From Streptomyces hiroshimensis (GTDB lineage Bacteria > Actinomycetota > Actinomycetes > Streptomycetales > Streptomycetaceae), in the NCBI RefSeq assembly GCF_014650335.1, contig NZ_BMUT01000020.1, forward strand, positions 1 through 64,000: a DNA stretch of 64,000 nucleotides, given 5' to 3'. How positions within the stretch are numbered: position 1 is the first letter of the stretch; every line of letters starts with the position of its first letter. Positions 1-7,350 of this stretch are shown piece after piece. The translations under genes and the position numbers were made by a program. Below the pieces are notes generated by a model. The model saw only the letters and a list, made by a program, of their open reading frames with translations. It was not told the origin of the DNA and did no database searches.

Positions 1-221
1 GCCGCGACGGCGATCCGCCACGACGGCGCAGCCCGGCGGTGCCGTACGAGCTCCGCTGCGCTCGGCACCGCCGGACACGTCCGCTGTGGCGGATCGCCGT
101 CGCGGCGGGTGGAAGTCGCCCGGCGTGCGGGCACTGCGAAGCGAAGGCCGTCCGGGCCGCCCGGAACCCCCGCTCGGCACCGCCGGACACGTCCGCTGGG
201 GCGGATCGCCGTCGCGGCGGG
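1..221. repeat. Dispersed 50-bp GC-rich intergenic repeat, three copies
   Basis: Positions 60-109 and 172-221 are direct repeats that differ at a single base. Positions 1-45 hold a more divergent copy in the opposite orientation, so 1-45 and 60-109 could fold into a long hairpin. Related sequence recurs at 55241-55305 and 55387-55451. No gene was found in the first 273 bases, which lie beyond the 3' end of the ThrE-like gene. This looks like a dispersed repeat family rather than a coding remnant. Confidence 0.7.
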
Positions 222-273
222 CAAAGACTCCGGGGTACCCCGGACCGTGCAGGCGCGCCCCGCGTAAGGCTTG

Positions 274-1965
274 CTAGAAGCCTCGCGTGCGCTTTGCCGC
301 ACGGCGCCCCGCCGCTTCTCCCGGGACCTTGAGGAACATCCGGGCCATCTCGGAGCCCAGGTTCACCCCGATGGCGATGGCCAGCGCCAGCGCAGCGGCC
401 TTGGTGAGGCTGGCGATGCCGGTGTTCAGCTCGTTCTTCGCGAAGTTCAGCAGCGCGAAGTACACGGCACTACCCGGCAGCAGCGGCCCGATCGCCGCCG
501 TCACGTACGGCAGCGCGGACGCGTACCGGTAGCGCGAGAGCAGCTGCCCGAAGAGGCCGACGAGCCCGGCGGCGATGGCCGTGGCGGGCACGGGGTCCAG
601 CCCGGCGGTGTCGGCGAGCGCGGCGTAGACCACCCAGGCGACCCCGCCGTTGAGCGTGGCGACCCACACGGAGTGGCGTTCCTGCTGGAGCAGCACCGCG
701 AAGGCGAAGGACAGCAGCATCGCGGCGATGATCTGGATCACCGGCCGCTCCACGCGCTCCAGCGCCGCCTCCGGATTGAGTGTGGCCCCGCCGATGTGCA
801 CGCCCCCGTAGAGGACCATCAGCACGCCGCAGACGATGCCGGCGATCAGATAGCCGACTTCGAGGAGCCGGGCCGCCGCGGTGATGTAGTAGCCCGTCAG
901 GCCGTCCTGGACGCCCGCCACGAGCGCCCGCCCGGGGATCAGGGCGAACAGCCCACCGGTGATCACCGCGGACGCCTGGACGTCCACGTAGTCGTGGAGG
1001 GCGCTCAGCGCCACGCCCATCGCCGCGGGCGGCAGCCCGGCAGCCACGAACTGGTAGAACTCCGGCAGCCCGCGCCCGGACGCGAGCCACGCCAGCCGGT
1101 CGCCCAGCATCGCGCCGACCGCGGCCGCGAGGAACACCACGAGCCCGCCGCCCACGAGCATGCTCGCCGCGCCGGCGAGCAGCCCGGAGGCGGCGGTCAG
1201 GCCCCAGCCGGGGTACGGGTGGCGGTTGCGGCGGATCTCGGCGAGGCCGCGGTAGGCCTCCTCCAGCGTCAGCCCCTGCGACGTGATGGCGTGGACGAGC
1301 CGGAAGACGGCGTCCAGGCGCGTGTAGTCGGTGCCGCGCCGCCGCACCGTGCGGTTGGCGGTGACCGGGTCGTCGACGAGGGACGGCTGGTAGCTGACGG
1401 TCAGCAGCGTGAAGGTGACCGTCGGCTCGCAGCGGTGGAGCCCGTAGGCGTGCGCGACGCCGAACATCGCCGCCTCCACGTCCTCGGCGCCCTCGCCGCC
1501 CGCGAGCAGCAGCTCGCCGATGCGCAGCGTCAGGTCGAGGACGCGCGGGACGGGCGGGCCGGGCTCGTCCTGCTTCGCGGCCCGCTCGGGGGCGGGCCGC
1601 TCGCCGACGGGCATGCGCAGCATGGTGCGCATGCGGTCCTGCCAGGGCGTGTCCTTGGTCAGGCTGACCTTGGGCGAGCCGTACGGCGGCGTGTAGCCGG
1701 GCAGGAGCGTGCTCAGGGTGGTGCTGGAGTCGGGGGCGACGGCACCCGCGGGGAGGGTGAAGGCCGAGCCTTCGGGCTCGCCGGGCGGCTCGGGGGCGAC
1801 GCCCTCCGGTATGGCGAACTCCGAGGTCGGGTGCTCGTCCTCGGGCGGTGGCGGGAGCGGGACGCCGAGCGGCGGGGTGAAGGCGCTGCGCGCCTCGTCG
1901 GACTGGGGCTTGCGATCCTCCGGAGCCTCGCCGGCCCCATGACCACCCCGCTGCCGCTCAGCCAC
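274..1965 (-). CDS. Threonine/serine exporter (ThrE/YjjP) family membrane protein
   Basis: This is a 563-residue predicted inner-membrane exporter of small hydroxy amino acids. Residues 1 to about 135 are proline- and acid-rich and look disordered. A ThrE-type soluble domain follows from about 143 (RVLDLTLRIGELLLAGGEGA), and then roughly ten hydrophobic segments rich in Gly and Ala. The two halves of the transporter (ThrE plus the DUF3815-like half), which are separate genes in some bacteria, are fused here as usual in actinobacteria. The substrate is inferred from the family only. The gene is transcribed toward the window edge, away from the repeat-rich gap at 1966-2199. Confidence 0.85.
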   Translation of the reverse strand: MAERQRGGHGAGEAPEDRKPQSDEARSAFTPPLGVPLPPPPEDEHPTSEFAIPEGVAPEPPGEPEGSAFTLPAGAVAPDSSTTLSTLLPGYTPPYGSPKVSLTKDTPWQDRMRTMLRMPVGERPAPERAAKQDEPGPPVPRVLDLTLRIGELLLAGGEGAEDVEAAMFGVAHAYGLHRCEPTVTFTLLTVSYQPSLVDDPVTANRTVRRRGTDYTRLDAVFRLVHAITSQGLTLEEAYRGLAEIRRNRHPYPGWGLTAASGLLAGAASMLVGGGLVVFLAAAVGAMLGDRLAWLASGRGLPEFYQFVAAGLPPAAMGVALSALHDYVDVQASAVITGGLFALIPGRALVAGVQDGLTGYYITAAARLLEVGYLIAGIVCGVLMVLYGGVHIGGATLNPEAALERVERPVIQIIAAMLLSFAFAVLLQQERHSVWVATLNGGVAWVVYAALADTAGLDPVPATAIAAGLVGLFGQLLSRYRYASALPYVTAAIGPLLPGSAVYFALLNFAKNELNTGIASLTKAAALALAIAIGVNLGSEMARMFLKVPGEAAGRRAAKRTRGF

Positions 1966-2087
1966 CTCGCGCTCCTCATACGCCCGCGCCGCCGGTGGAA
2001 GCCCGGCGGCGCACTAGCCCTAGGGTCACCATGCCTGATCAGGGGGGCGTGTGCCCAGTGGGGCGAGGTCCATGCGGAACGAAGAGC

Positions 2088-2190
2088 CGACGCAGGGCCG
2101 GCTCAGGACCGACGCAGGGGCGGCTCAGGGACGACGCAGGACCGGCTCAGGGACGACGCAGGACCGGCTCAGGGACGACGCAGAGCCGGC
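2088..2190. repeat. 22-bp tandem repeat, about 4.7 copies
   Basis: Four consecutive 22-bp units start at 2088, 2110, 2132 and 2154, each resembling CGACGCAGGACCGGCTCAGG, followed by a partial unit to 2190. The array ends about 10 bp from the stop codon of the dedA-like gene, between that gene and the ThrE-like gene. There are no spacers, so it is not a CRISPR array. Slippage expansion is the simplest explanation. Confidence 0.85.
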
Positions 2191-2199
2191 CCGACGGCC

Positions 2200-2922
2200 T
2201 CAGCGGCGCGCGTGGCGGCCGCGCTGCTGCTGCGCCGGCGGGCGGGGGCCGCCCACCGCGCCCGGGTGGCCGCCGCCCTGCGCCGCGGCCTTCTTGCTCT
2301 TGGAGCGGGCCCGCAGGAACTCGATGATGATCGGCACCACGGAGATCAGCACGATCGCGACCAGCATCATCTCGATGTGCTGGTGCACGAACTCGATCTT
2401 GCCGAGCGACGCACCGAGCAGCGTCACGCCGACGCCCCAGAGGATGCCGCCGATGATGTTGAAGATGAGGAACGAGCGGTAGTTCATCCGGCTCACGCCG
2501 GCGATGATCGGCGTGAACGTCCGGATCACCGGCACGAAACGGGCCAGGACCAGCGATTTCGGGCCGTACTTCTCGAAGAACTCGTGCGCCTTCTCCACAT
2601 TCTCCTGTTTGAAGAGCTTGGAGTCGGGGCGCTTGAAGAGCGAGGGGCCGACCTTGCGGCCGAAGAGGTATCCGGCCTGGTCACCGAGGATCGCCGCGAC
2701 CGCCACCAGCGTGCACACGATCCACAGCGGCTTGTCGATCTGGCCCGTGGTCACCAGCAGACCCGTGGTGAACAGCAGGGAGTCGCCCGGGAGGAAGAAG
2801 CCGATCAGAAGGCCGGACTCCGCGAAGACGATGGCCAGGACGCCGATCAGACCGAATTGCTCGATCAGATAGTTCGCATCCAGCCACTGGGGGCCGAGCG
2901 CGAGAGTGGTCGTGGGGGTCAC
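2200..2922 (-). CDS. DedA family membrane protein
   Basis: This 240-residue polytopic membrane protein belongs to the DedA/SNARE-associated family, whose members act in lipid carrier or phospholipid flipping and envelope homeostasis. Family marks are visible: the acidic segment followed by FLPGDSLL at about 43-50, and the RFVPVIRTFTP motif at 128-138 with its conserved arginines and prolines. I chose the GTG at 2922 because an AGGAG lies ten bases upstream. The longer ATG reading from 2973 lacks this site and adds a non-conserved Arg/Pro stretch. The C-terminal 35 residues are basic and Gln/Gly-rich. Confidence 0.9.
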   Translation of the reverse strand: MTPTTTLALGPQWLDANYLIEQFGLIGVLAIVFAESGLLIGFFLPGDSLLFTTGLLVTTGQIDKPLWIVCTLVAVAAILGDQAGYLFGRKVGPSLFKRPDSKLFKQENVEKAHEFFEKYGPKSLVLARFVPVIRTFTPIIAGVSRMNYRSFLIFNIIGGILWGVGVTLLGASLGKIEFVHQHIEMMLVAIVLISVVPIIIEFLRARSKSKKAAAQGGGHPGAVGGPRPPAQQQRGRHARR

Positions 2923-3166
2923 GGGTGACAGGCTCCTGGGTCGAGGGCGCAGGCTCGTGCGAGGCCCGGGCACAGGCTGGGCGGGGTGATGTGCGGCCCC
3001 AAGTTACCAACGCGACCGGGGGCCCCCGCGTTCCAGTGTGCGGCAGCGGCCGGGCGAGGGCCGCCCCCGCGGCGTACACCCGCTCGGCGCAACCCCGGGG
3101 CCCCGGCATGCGTCCTGGTGAGGCACCGGCAAAACTGCACACACTGCACACACGGAGGTGGATGCG

Positions 3167-3532
3167 ATGGGCATCGAGGAGTACGGCGGCGGACAGAGCC
3201 AGTCCGACGTCCTGGTCGTGACGACGAACGACGTCCCGGGCTACAAGGTGGACCGCGTCATCGGCGAGGTCTTCGGCCTCACCGTGCGCTCCCGCCACAT
3301 CGGCAGCCAGATCGGTGCGGGCCTGAAGTCCCTGGTCGGCGGCGAGCTCAAGGGTCTGACGAAGACCCTGGTGGAGACCCGCAACCAGGCCATGGAGCGG
3401 CTGATCGAGCAGGCACGCGCGCGTGGCGCGAACGCGGTGCTGATGTTCCGCTTCGACGTCACGGAGGCGGCGGACGTGGGCACGGAGGTGTGTGCGTACG
3501 GCACGGCGGTGGTGATCTCGCCCCGTCCGTGA
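3167..3532 (+). CDS. YbjQ/UPF0145 family protein
   Basis: This is a 121-residue soluble protein of the YbjQ (UPF0145) family, predicted to form small-domain oligomers and sometimes called heavy-metal-binding. No specific reaction is established. The ending, in which VLMFRFDV is followed by GTEVCAYGTAV, is typical of the family. The start is the ATG at 3167, placed correctly after GGAGG at 3154-3158. A GTG at 3158 overlaps that Shine-Dalgarno sequence and is rejected. Confidence 0.88.
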   Translation: MGIEEYGGGQSQSDVLVVTTNDVPGYKVDRVIGEVFGLTVRSRHIGSQIGAGLKSLVGGELKGLTKTLVETRNQAMERLIEQARARGANAVLMFRFDVTEAADVGTEVCAYGTAVVISPRP

Positions 3533-3579
3533 CGGGACGGCCGGCGGGGCTGCCGTTCGGGCGGCAGGCGGACGCCGGC

Positions 3580-3610
3580 GGGGCGGCCCGGGCACAGGCC
3601 GGGCCGCCCC
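3580..3610. terminator. Bidirectional terminator between ybjQ-like gene and tipA
   Basis: A perfect 12-bp inverted repeat (GGGGCGGCCCGG at 3580-3591 and its complement at 3599-3610) encloses a 7-nt loop and is followed by TGTTGTT. It lies between two convergent genes, so it probably stops transcription from both sides. Confidence 0.75.
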
Positions 3611-3611
3611 T

Positions 3612-3657
3612 GTTGTTCACGCATTGCGCACCGCGTTGTTCACGCGTTGCGCACCGC
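3612..3657. repeat. 23-bp duplication of the tipA 3' end including the stop codon
   Basis: Two 23-bp units (3612-3634 and 3635-3657) differ by one base. The second contains the last codons and TGA of tipA, and the first is a copy placed just past the stop. Because 23 is not a multiple of three, the copied stop is out of frame with the gene. Confidence 0.85.
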
Positions 3658-4398
3658 GTTGGCCAGGATGGCGTCCCGCAGGTAGACGGCCATGCCGGGC
3701 CGGATCGCCTCGTAGTTGGCGGTGAACCGCTCGTCTGTGATGTACATCTCGGCGAGGCCGGTGTGCATCTCGTAGCTGCATTCGTAGTGGAAGCGCCGGA
3801 TCTGCTGCCGGTGCTCCTCGGCGAGGTCCATGGCCTCCGGGGACTCCGGTGCCGCACCGGTGGCCATGAGGGCGGCGATGCGCGCGTTGAGCCCGTCCAC
3901 CTCGTCCTTGATCCGCTGCCAGTCCTCCTTCGTGTACGAGGCGGCCCGGCGCTGCGACTCGCGGTAGGCGTCCGTGCCGCCCCAGCGCCGCTCGACCTCC
4001 TCCGCGTGCGCGTCGGGGTCGAAGTCCCCGAACACCTCGAACTTCTCCTCCGGCGTGAGCTTGATGCCCATCTTCTTCGCCTCCATGGCGTGCTCCACGG
4101 CGGTGGCCATGCGCTGGAGCCGCTCGATCCGTTCGACGAGCAGACCGTGCTGGCGGCGCAGGTGCTCGGCCGGGTCCGCACCCGGCTCGTCGAGCAGCAC
4201 CGCCACCTCCTCCAGCGGAAAGCCGAGCTCCCGGTAGAACAGGATCTGCTGCAGCCGGTCGAGATCGGCGTCGTCGTAGCGCCGGTGCCCGGCGTGACTG
4301 CGCTCACCGGGCGCGAGCAGCCCGATCTCGTCGTAGTGGTGCAGCGTCCGCACGGTCACCCCGGCGAGGGCGGCGACCTGTCCCACGGAGTAGCTCAT
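3640..4398 (-). CDS. tipA: TipA-like MerR regulator with thiopeptide-binding (TipAS) domain
   Basis: This 252-residue regulator has an N-terminal MerR winged helix (about 1-70, with VGQVAALAGVTVRTLHHYDE), a coiled coil (about 75-109), and a TipAS drug-recognition domain starting at Met110 (MGIKLTPEEKFEVFGDFDP). In Streptomyces lividans the full protein activates its own promoter when a thiopeptide such as thiostrepton binds covalently, and TipAS is made from an internal start. Here an internal GGAGG precedes the ATG at 4069-4071, so TipAS production is plausible. The position equivalent to the drug-bonded Cys214 is Gly214, while Cys207 is kept. A TipA-type promoter lies immediately upstream. 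It is divergent from the glutamate decarboxylase gene. Confidence 0.92.
   Translation of the reverse strand: MSYSVGQVAALAGVTVRTLHHYDEIGLLAPGERSHAGHRRYDDADLDRLQQILFYRELGFPLEEVAVLLDEPGADPAEHLRRQHGLLVERIERLQRMATAVEHAMEAKKMGIKLTPEEKFEVFGDFDPDAHAEEVERRWGGTDAYRESQRRAASYTKEDWQRIKDEVDGLNARIAALMATGAAPESPEAMDLAEEHRQQIRRFHYECSYEMHTGLAEMYITDERFTANYEAIRPGMAVYLRDAILANAVRNA
4069..4085 (-). promoter_or_regulatory. Internal ribosome binding site and ATG for TipAS
   Basis: On the minus strand GGAGG stands nine bases before the ATG that encodes Met110 of TipA. An internal start at this position produces the stand-alone drug-binding domain TipAS in the S. lividans protein. Confidence 0.65.
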
Positions 4399-4433
4399 CT
4401 CCGCTCCTTTCCCGTTACGGGCTTGCGGGCTCC

Positions 4434-4464
4434 ACGGTGAGTCCTCCCGTTACGTGAGGTGCAA
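4434..4464 (-). promoter_or_regulatory. ptipA-like MerR-type promoter
   Basis: The -35 element TTGCAC (4459-4464) and the -10 element CACCGT (4434-4439) are separated by 19 bp, the long spacer typical of MerR-controlled promoters. The spacer holds the inverted repeat CCTCACGTAACGGGAGG, close to the known tipA operator as I recall it. The promoter reaches to within about 20 bp of the ATG of the divergent decarboxylase gene, so a bound TipA could affect both genes. Confidence 0.8.
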
Positions 4465-4482
4465 GTCCGTATTGTCGCGATC

Positions 4483-5907
4483 ATGGCCCTGCACCGAGGC
4501 GAGAAGGCACCCGGCGACCGCTCCGCACGCCGCAGGCTGGCGGTGAACCCCTTCTACGGAGAGGCCGACCCGGTCGGCGGGATGGCCGCCGAGCCGCCGC
4601 GCCACCGGCTGCCCGACGGGCCGACGGCCCCGCACGCCGCGTACCAGATCGTCCACGACGAGCTGATGCTCGACGGCAACGCCCGGCTCAACCTGGCCAC
4701 CTTCGTCACCACCTGGATGGAGCCCCAGGCGGCGGTGCTCATGGCCGAGTGCCGGGACAAGAACATGATCGACAAGGACGAGTACCCGCGCACCGCCGAG
4801 CTGGAGCGGCGCTGCGTGGCCATGCTCGCCGACCTCTGGCACGCCCCGGACCCGTCCACGGCCGTCGGCTGCTCGACCACCGGGTCGAGTGAGGCGTGCA
4901 TGCTGGCGGGGCTGGCGTTCAAACGGCGCTGGGCCGCCCGCAACAGCCACCGGTACCCCTCCGCCGACGCCCGGCCGAACCTGGTGATGGGCGCCAACGT
5001 CCAGGTCTGCTGGGAGAAGTTCTGCAACTTCTGGGAGGTGGAGGCGCGCCAGGTGCCGCTGGCGGGCGACCGCTTCCACATCGACCCCGGCGCCGCGGCG
5101 GCCCTCTGCGACGAGAACACCATCGGGGTGGTCGCCGTCATGGGCTCGACGTTCGACGGCTCCTACGAGCCGGTGGCGGGCGTCTGCGCGGCCCTGGACG
5201 AGCTGCAGGGCCGTACGGGCCTGGACGTGCCGGTCCACGTGGACGGCGCGTCGGGGGCGATGGTCGCGCCCTTCCTCGACCCGGAGCTCGTCTGGGACTT
5301 CCGCCTGCCGCGCGTGGCCTCGATCAACACCTCCGGCCACAAGTACGGGCTGGTCTACCCGGGCGTGGGCTGGGCCCTGTGGCGCGATCGCTCCTCCCTC
5401 CCCGAGGAACTGGTCTTCCGCGTCAACTACCTGGGCGGCGACATGCCCACCTTCGCCCTCAACTTCTCGCGCCCCGGCGCCCAGGTGGCCGCCCAGTACT
5501 ACACCTTCCTGCGGCTGGGCCGCGAGGGCTACCGCGCGGTGCAGCAGAACGGGCGCGACGTGGCGTGCCGCCTGTCCGGCCTGATCGAGGAGACGGGCGA
5601 CTTCCGCCTCCTCACCCGCGGCGACGAGCTCCCGGTCTTCGCCTTCACCACCGCGGACGGCATCGACGCGTACGACGTCTTCGACGTCTCCCGCCGCCTG
5701 CGCGAACGCGGCTGGCTCGTCCCCGCCTACACCTTCCCGCCCGATCGCGAGGACCTCTCCGTCCTGCGCGTCGTCTGCCGCAACGGCTTCTCCCACGACC
5801 TGGCCGACCTCTTCATGGACGACCTCCGCGATCTCCTCCCGGAACTCCGCCGCCAGCCGGGCCCGCTGGGCCGCCCGGAGGCGATGGCGACGGCGTTCCA
5901 CCACTAG
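4483..5907 (+). CDS. gad: Glutamate decarboxylase (PLP-dependent)
   Basis: This 474-residue enzyme of the group II decarboxylase fold is predicted to convert L-glutamate to 4-aminobutyrate and CO2, consuming a cytosolic proton. Lys287 in the SGHKYG motif should carry the pyridoxal phosphate, and Asp254 in HVDGAS should contact the pyridine nitrogen. Length and motifs are normal for bacterial GadB. The ATG at 4483 is preferred over a GTG at 4459 because family similarity begins there. There is no Shine-Dalgarno sequence, and a TATTGT (4470-4475) seven bases upstream suggests a leaderless transcript. It shares its upstream region with tipA. Confidence 0.93.
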   Translation: MALHRGEKAPGDRSARRRLAVNPFYGEADPVGGMAAEPPRHRLPDGPTAPHAAYQIVHDELMLDGNARLNLATFVTTWMEPQAAVLMAECRDKNMIDKDEYPRTAELERRCVAMLADLWHAPDPSTAVGCSTTGSSEACMLAGLAFKRRWAARNSHRYPSADARPNLVMGANVQVCWEKFCNFWEVEARQVPLAGDRFHIDPGAAAALCDENTIGVVAVMGSTFDGSYEPVAGVCAALDELQGRTGLDVPVHVDGASGAMVAPFLDPELVWDFRLPRVASINTSGHKYGLVYPGVGWALWRDRSSLPEELVFRVNYLGGDMPTFALNFSRPGAQVAAQYYTFLRLGREGYRAVQQNGRDVACRLSGLIEETGDFRLLTRGDELPVFAFTTADGIDAYDVFDVSRRLRERGWLVPAYTFPPDREDLSVLRVVCRNGFSHDLADLFMDDLRDLLPELRRQPGPLGRPEAMATAFHH

Positions 5908-5934
5908 GAGCCGGGAACGCCCGGCCGGGAACGC

Positions 5935-6549
5935 TCAGCCGGCCGTGGAGCCCGAGCCCGGCTCCGGGGCCATCCCGCCCCGCCACGGCTCGCCCTCGCC
6001 CGCCATCTCGTACGCCCCCGCCTCCAGGCGCTCGATGAGGCCGCGGGTCCATTCCCCGCCCGTCTCCGCCGTGTGCACCCACAGGCCCATGATCTCGGCG
6101 ATGTGGCCCCAGTCCTCGCCCTCGGCCGGGGTCCAGTTGCGGTGGATCTCCTCGCGCCACTCCTCCAGGGCCGCCACCCGCTGTCTCAGCAGGGCGACGG
6201 CCTCGGCGCGCGGCAGGTCGACGAGGAAGCCCACGCCCGCCGTGAGGACGTCGATCTTCTCGTCGTGGGCGGACAGCGCGTGCCGCAGCAGCCGGAAGTA
6301 CTCCTCCTGGCCGGCGGGCGTCAGCTCGTACTCCGTGCGCGGCGGGCCGCCGGCCTCGCTCGGCGCCGTGTCGTGGGCGATCATCAGCCCTTGCTTCGCC
6401 ATGGCCTTGAGCGCGTGGTAGATCGACCCCGGCTTGGCGTTGGACCACTGGTGCGCGCCCCAGAACTCCAGGTCGTTGCGGACCTGGTAGCCGTGGGCCC
6501 GGCCGTGCCGGCGGACCGCGCCCAGGACCAGCAACCGGATCGCCGACAT
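5935..6549 (-). CDS. PadR family transcriptional regulator
   Basis: This 204-residue regulator has an N-terminal PadR winged helix (SAIRLLVLGAVRRHGRAHGY, then the recognition and wing region up to about residue 80) and a C-terminal Vir-like helical dimerisation region. PadR proteins usually repress an adjacent transporter or stress gene in response to a small ligand, but no obvious partner is adjacent. The ATG at 6549 has GAGGAGG upstream and is preferred to an upstream reading from 6600. It converges on the decarboxylase gene with only 27 bp between them. Confidence 0.88.
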   Translation of the reverse strand: MSAIRLLVLGAVRRHGRAHGYQVRNDLEFWGAHQWSNAKPGSIYHALKAMAKQGLMIAHDTAPSEAGGPPRTEYELTPAGQEEYFRLLRHALSAHDEKIDVLTAGVGFLVDLPRAEAVALLRQRVAALEEWREEIHRNWTPAEGEDWGHIAEIMGLWVHTAETGGEWTRGLIERLEAGAYEMAGEGEPWRGGMAPEPGSGSTAG

Positions 6550-6664
6550 CGCGCCCTCAGCCTCCTCGTTCCACCGCTGTCCGGACACCCGGAGCGACAC
6601 CCGGAGCGATGCCCGGACGATGCCCGGACGATGCCCAGATTAGGCGGAACGAGGGGCCGGGCCG

Positions 6665-6694
6665 CGTCAGGCCCCGTGCCCCGTCAGGCCCCGT
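6665..6694. repeat. 17-bp duplication of the DinB gene 3' end including the stop codon
   Basis: CGTCAGGCCCCGT occurs at 6665-6677 and again at 6682-6694 with a 17-bp period. The second copy contains the stop codon of the DinB-family gene and the first lies just beyond it. Confidence 0.7.
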
Positions 6695-7232
6695 CGTCCC
6701 CCGCGGCCAGCGCCACCAGCTCGAAGGCGGTCTTCCCGTCGAGGGACTCGCGGATGACGTCCGCGTGCCCGGCGTGCCGCGCGATCTCCTCGACCAGGTG
6801 GAGCAGCAGCCAGCGCATCGACACCCGCGAATCCTTCGGGAACCACGGCGCCTCGGGCAGCGGGAAGGTGTCCTCCAGGCTGGGCACGGAGCGGATGAAC
6901 TTCTCCGTCTCCGCCGCCACCTGCTCCCAGTGGGCGAGCACCCCGGCGACCGTCTCGCCCTCCAGGAGCCGGAAGCCGTCGGCCCACGCCGACGGGTCCT
7001 GCTCGGACTCCTCCGCCCGGCCCTGCGCCAGCATCAGCCAGTTCTGCTCGGCCTGCATCACGTGCTTGAGCAGCCCGCCCAGGGACAGCTCGCTCGCGCT
7101 CGGCTTCAGCGCCGCCTGTTCGTCGGTCAGCCCGAGCACCGCCCGCCGCAGGGCGCCCCGCTGGGCTTCCACGAACGCCAGCAGGGTGCCGCGCTCGTCG
7201 GAGGGGTTCTTCTCGATGACGTGAGTAACCAT
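6684..7232 (-). CDS. DinB/DUF664 family protein
   Basis: This 182-residue four-helix-bundle protein belongs to the DinB/DUF664 superfamily of small metal-dependent thiol transferases and related enzymes, which in actinobacteria includes mycothiol-dependent proteins. Candidate metal ligands are His57 in LGGLLKHVMQAEQNW and the cluster in LLHLVEEIARHAGHADVIRE near residues 144-160. The ATG at 7232 follows GGAAAAGG. The 60 residues read upstream of it in the longer frame do not resemble the family. The substrate is not predictable. Confidence 0.85.
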   Translation of the reverse strand: MVTHVIEKNPSDERGTLLAFVEAQRGALRRAVLGLTDEQAALKPSASELSLGGLLKHVMQAEQNWLMLAQGRAEESEQDPSAWADGFRLLEGETVAGVLAHWEQVAAETEKFIRSVPSLEDTFPLPEAPWFPKDSRVSMRWLLLHLVEEIARHAGHADVIRESLDGKTAFELVALAAGDDGA

Positions 7233-7350
7233 GGGGTCCGCCTTTTCCTTCGCTCCGCTGGGCCGTTGAGCCGTTGAGCCGTTGAAGTAAAAGTAGGACC
7301 CCATGCGGTCAGGTTCTGTCCGCAACGCACGCCCGTACGAAGGATCCGGC

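Noticed and set aside
271..2928. 885-codon plus-strand reading frame opposite the ThrE and DedA genes
   Set aside because: Composition is Arg/Gly/His-rich with no recognised motif; it is the GC-rich mirror frame of two clear minus-strand genes.
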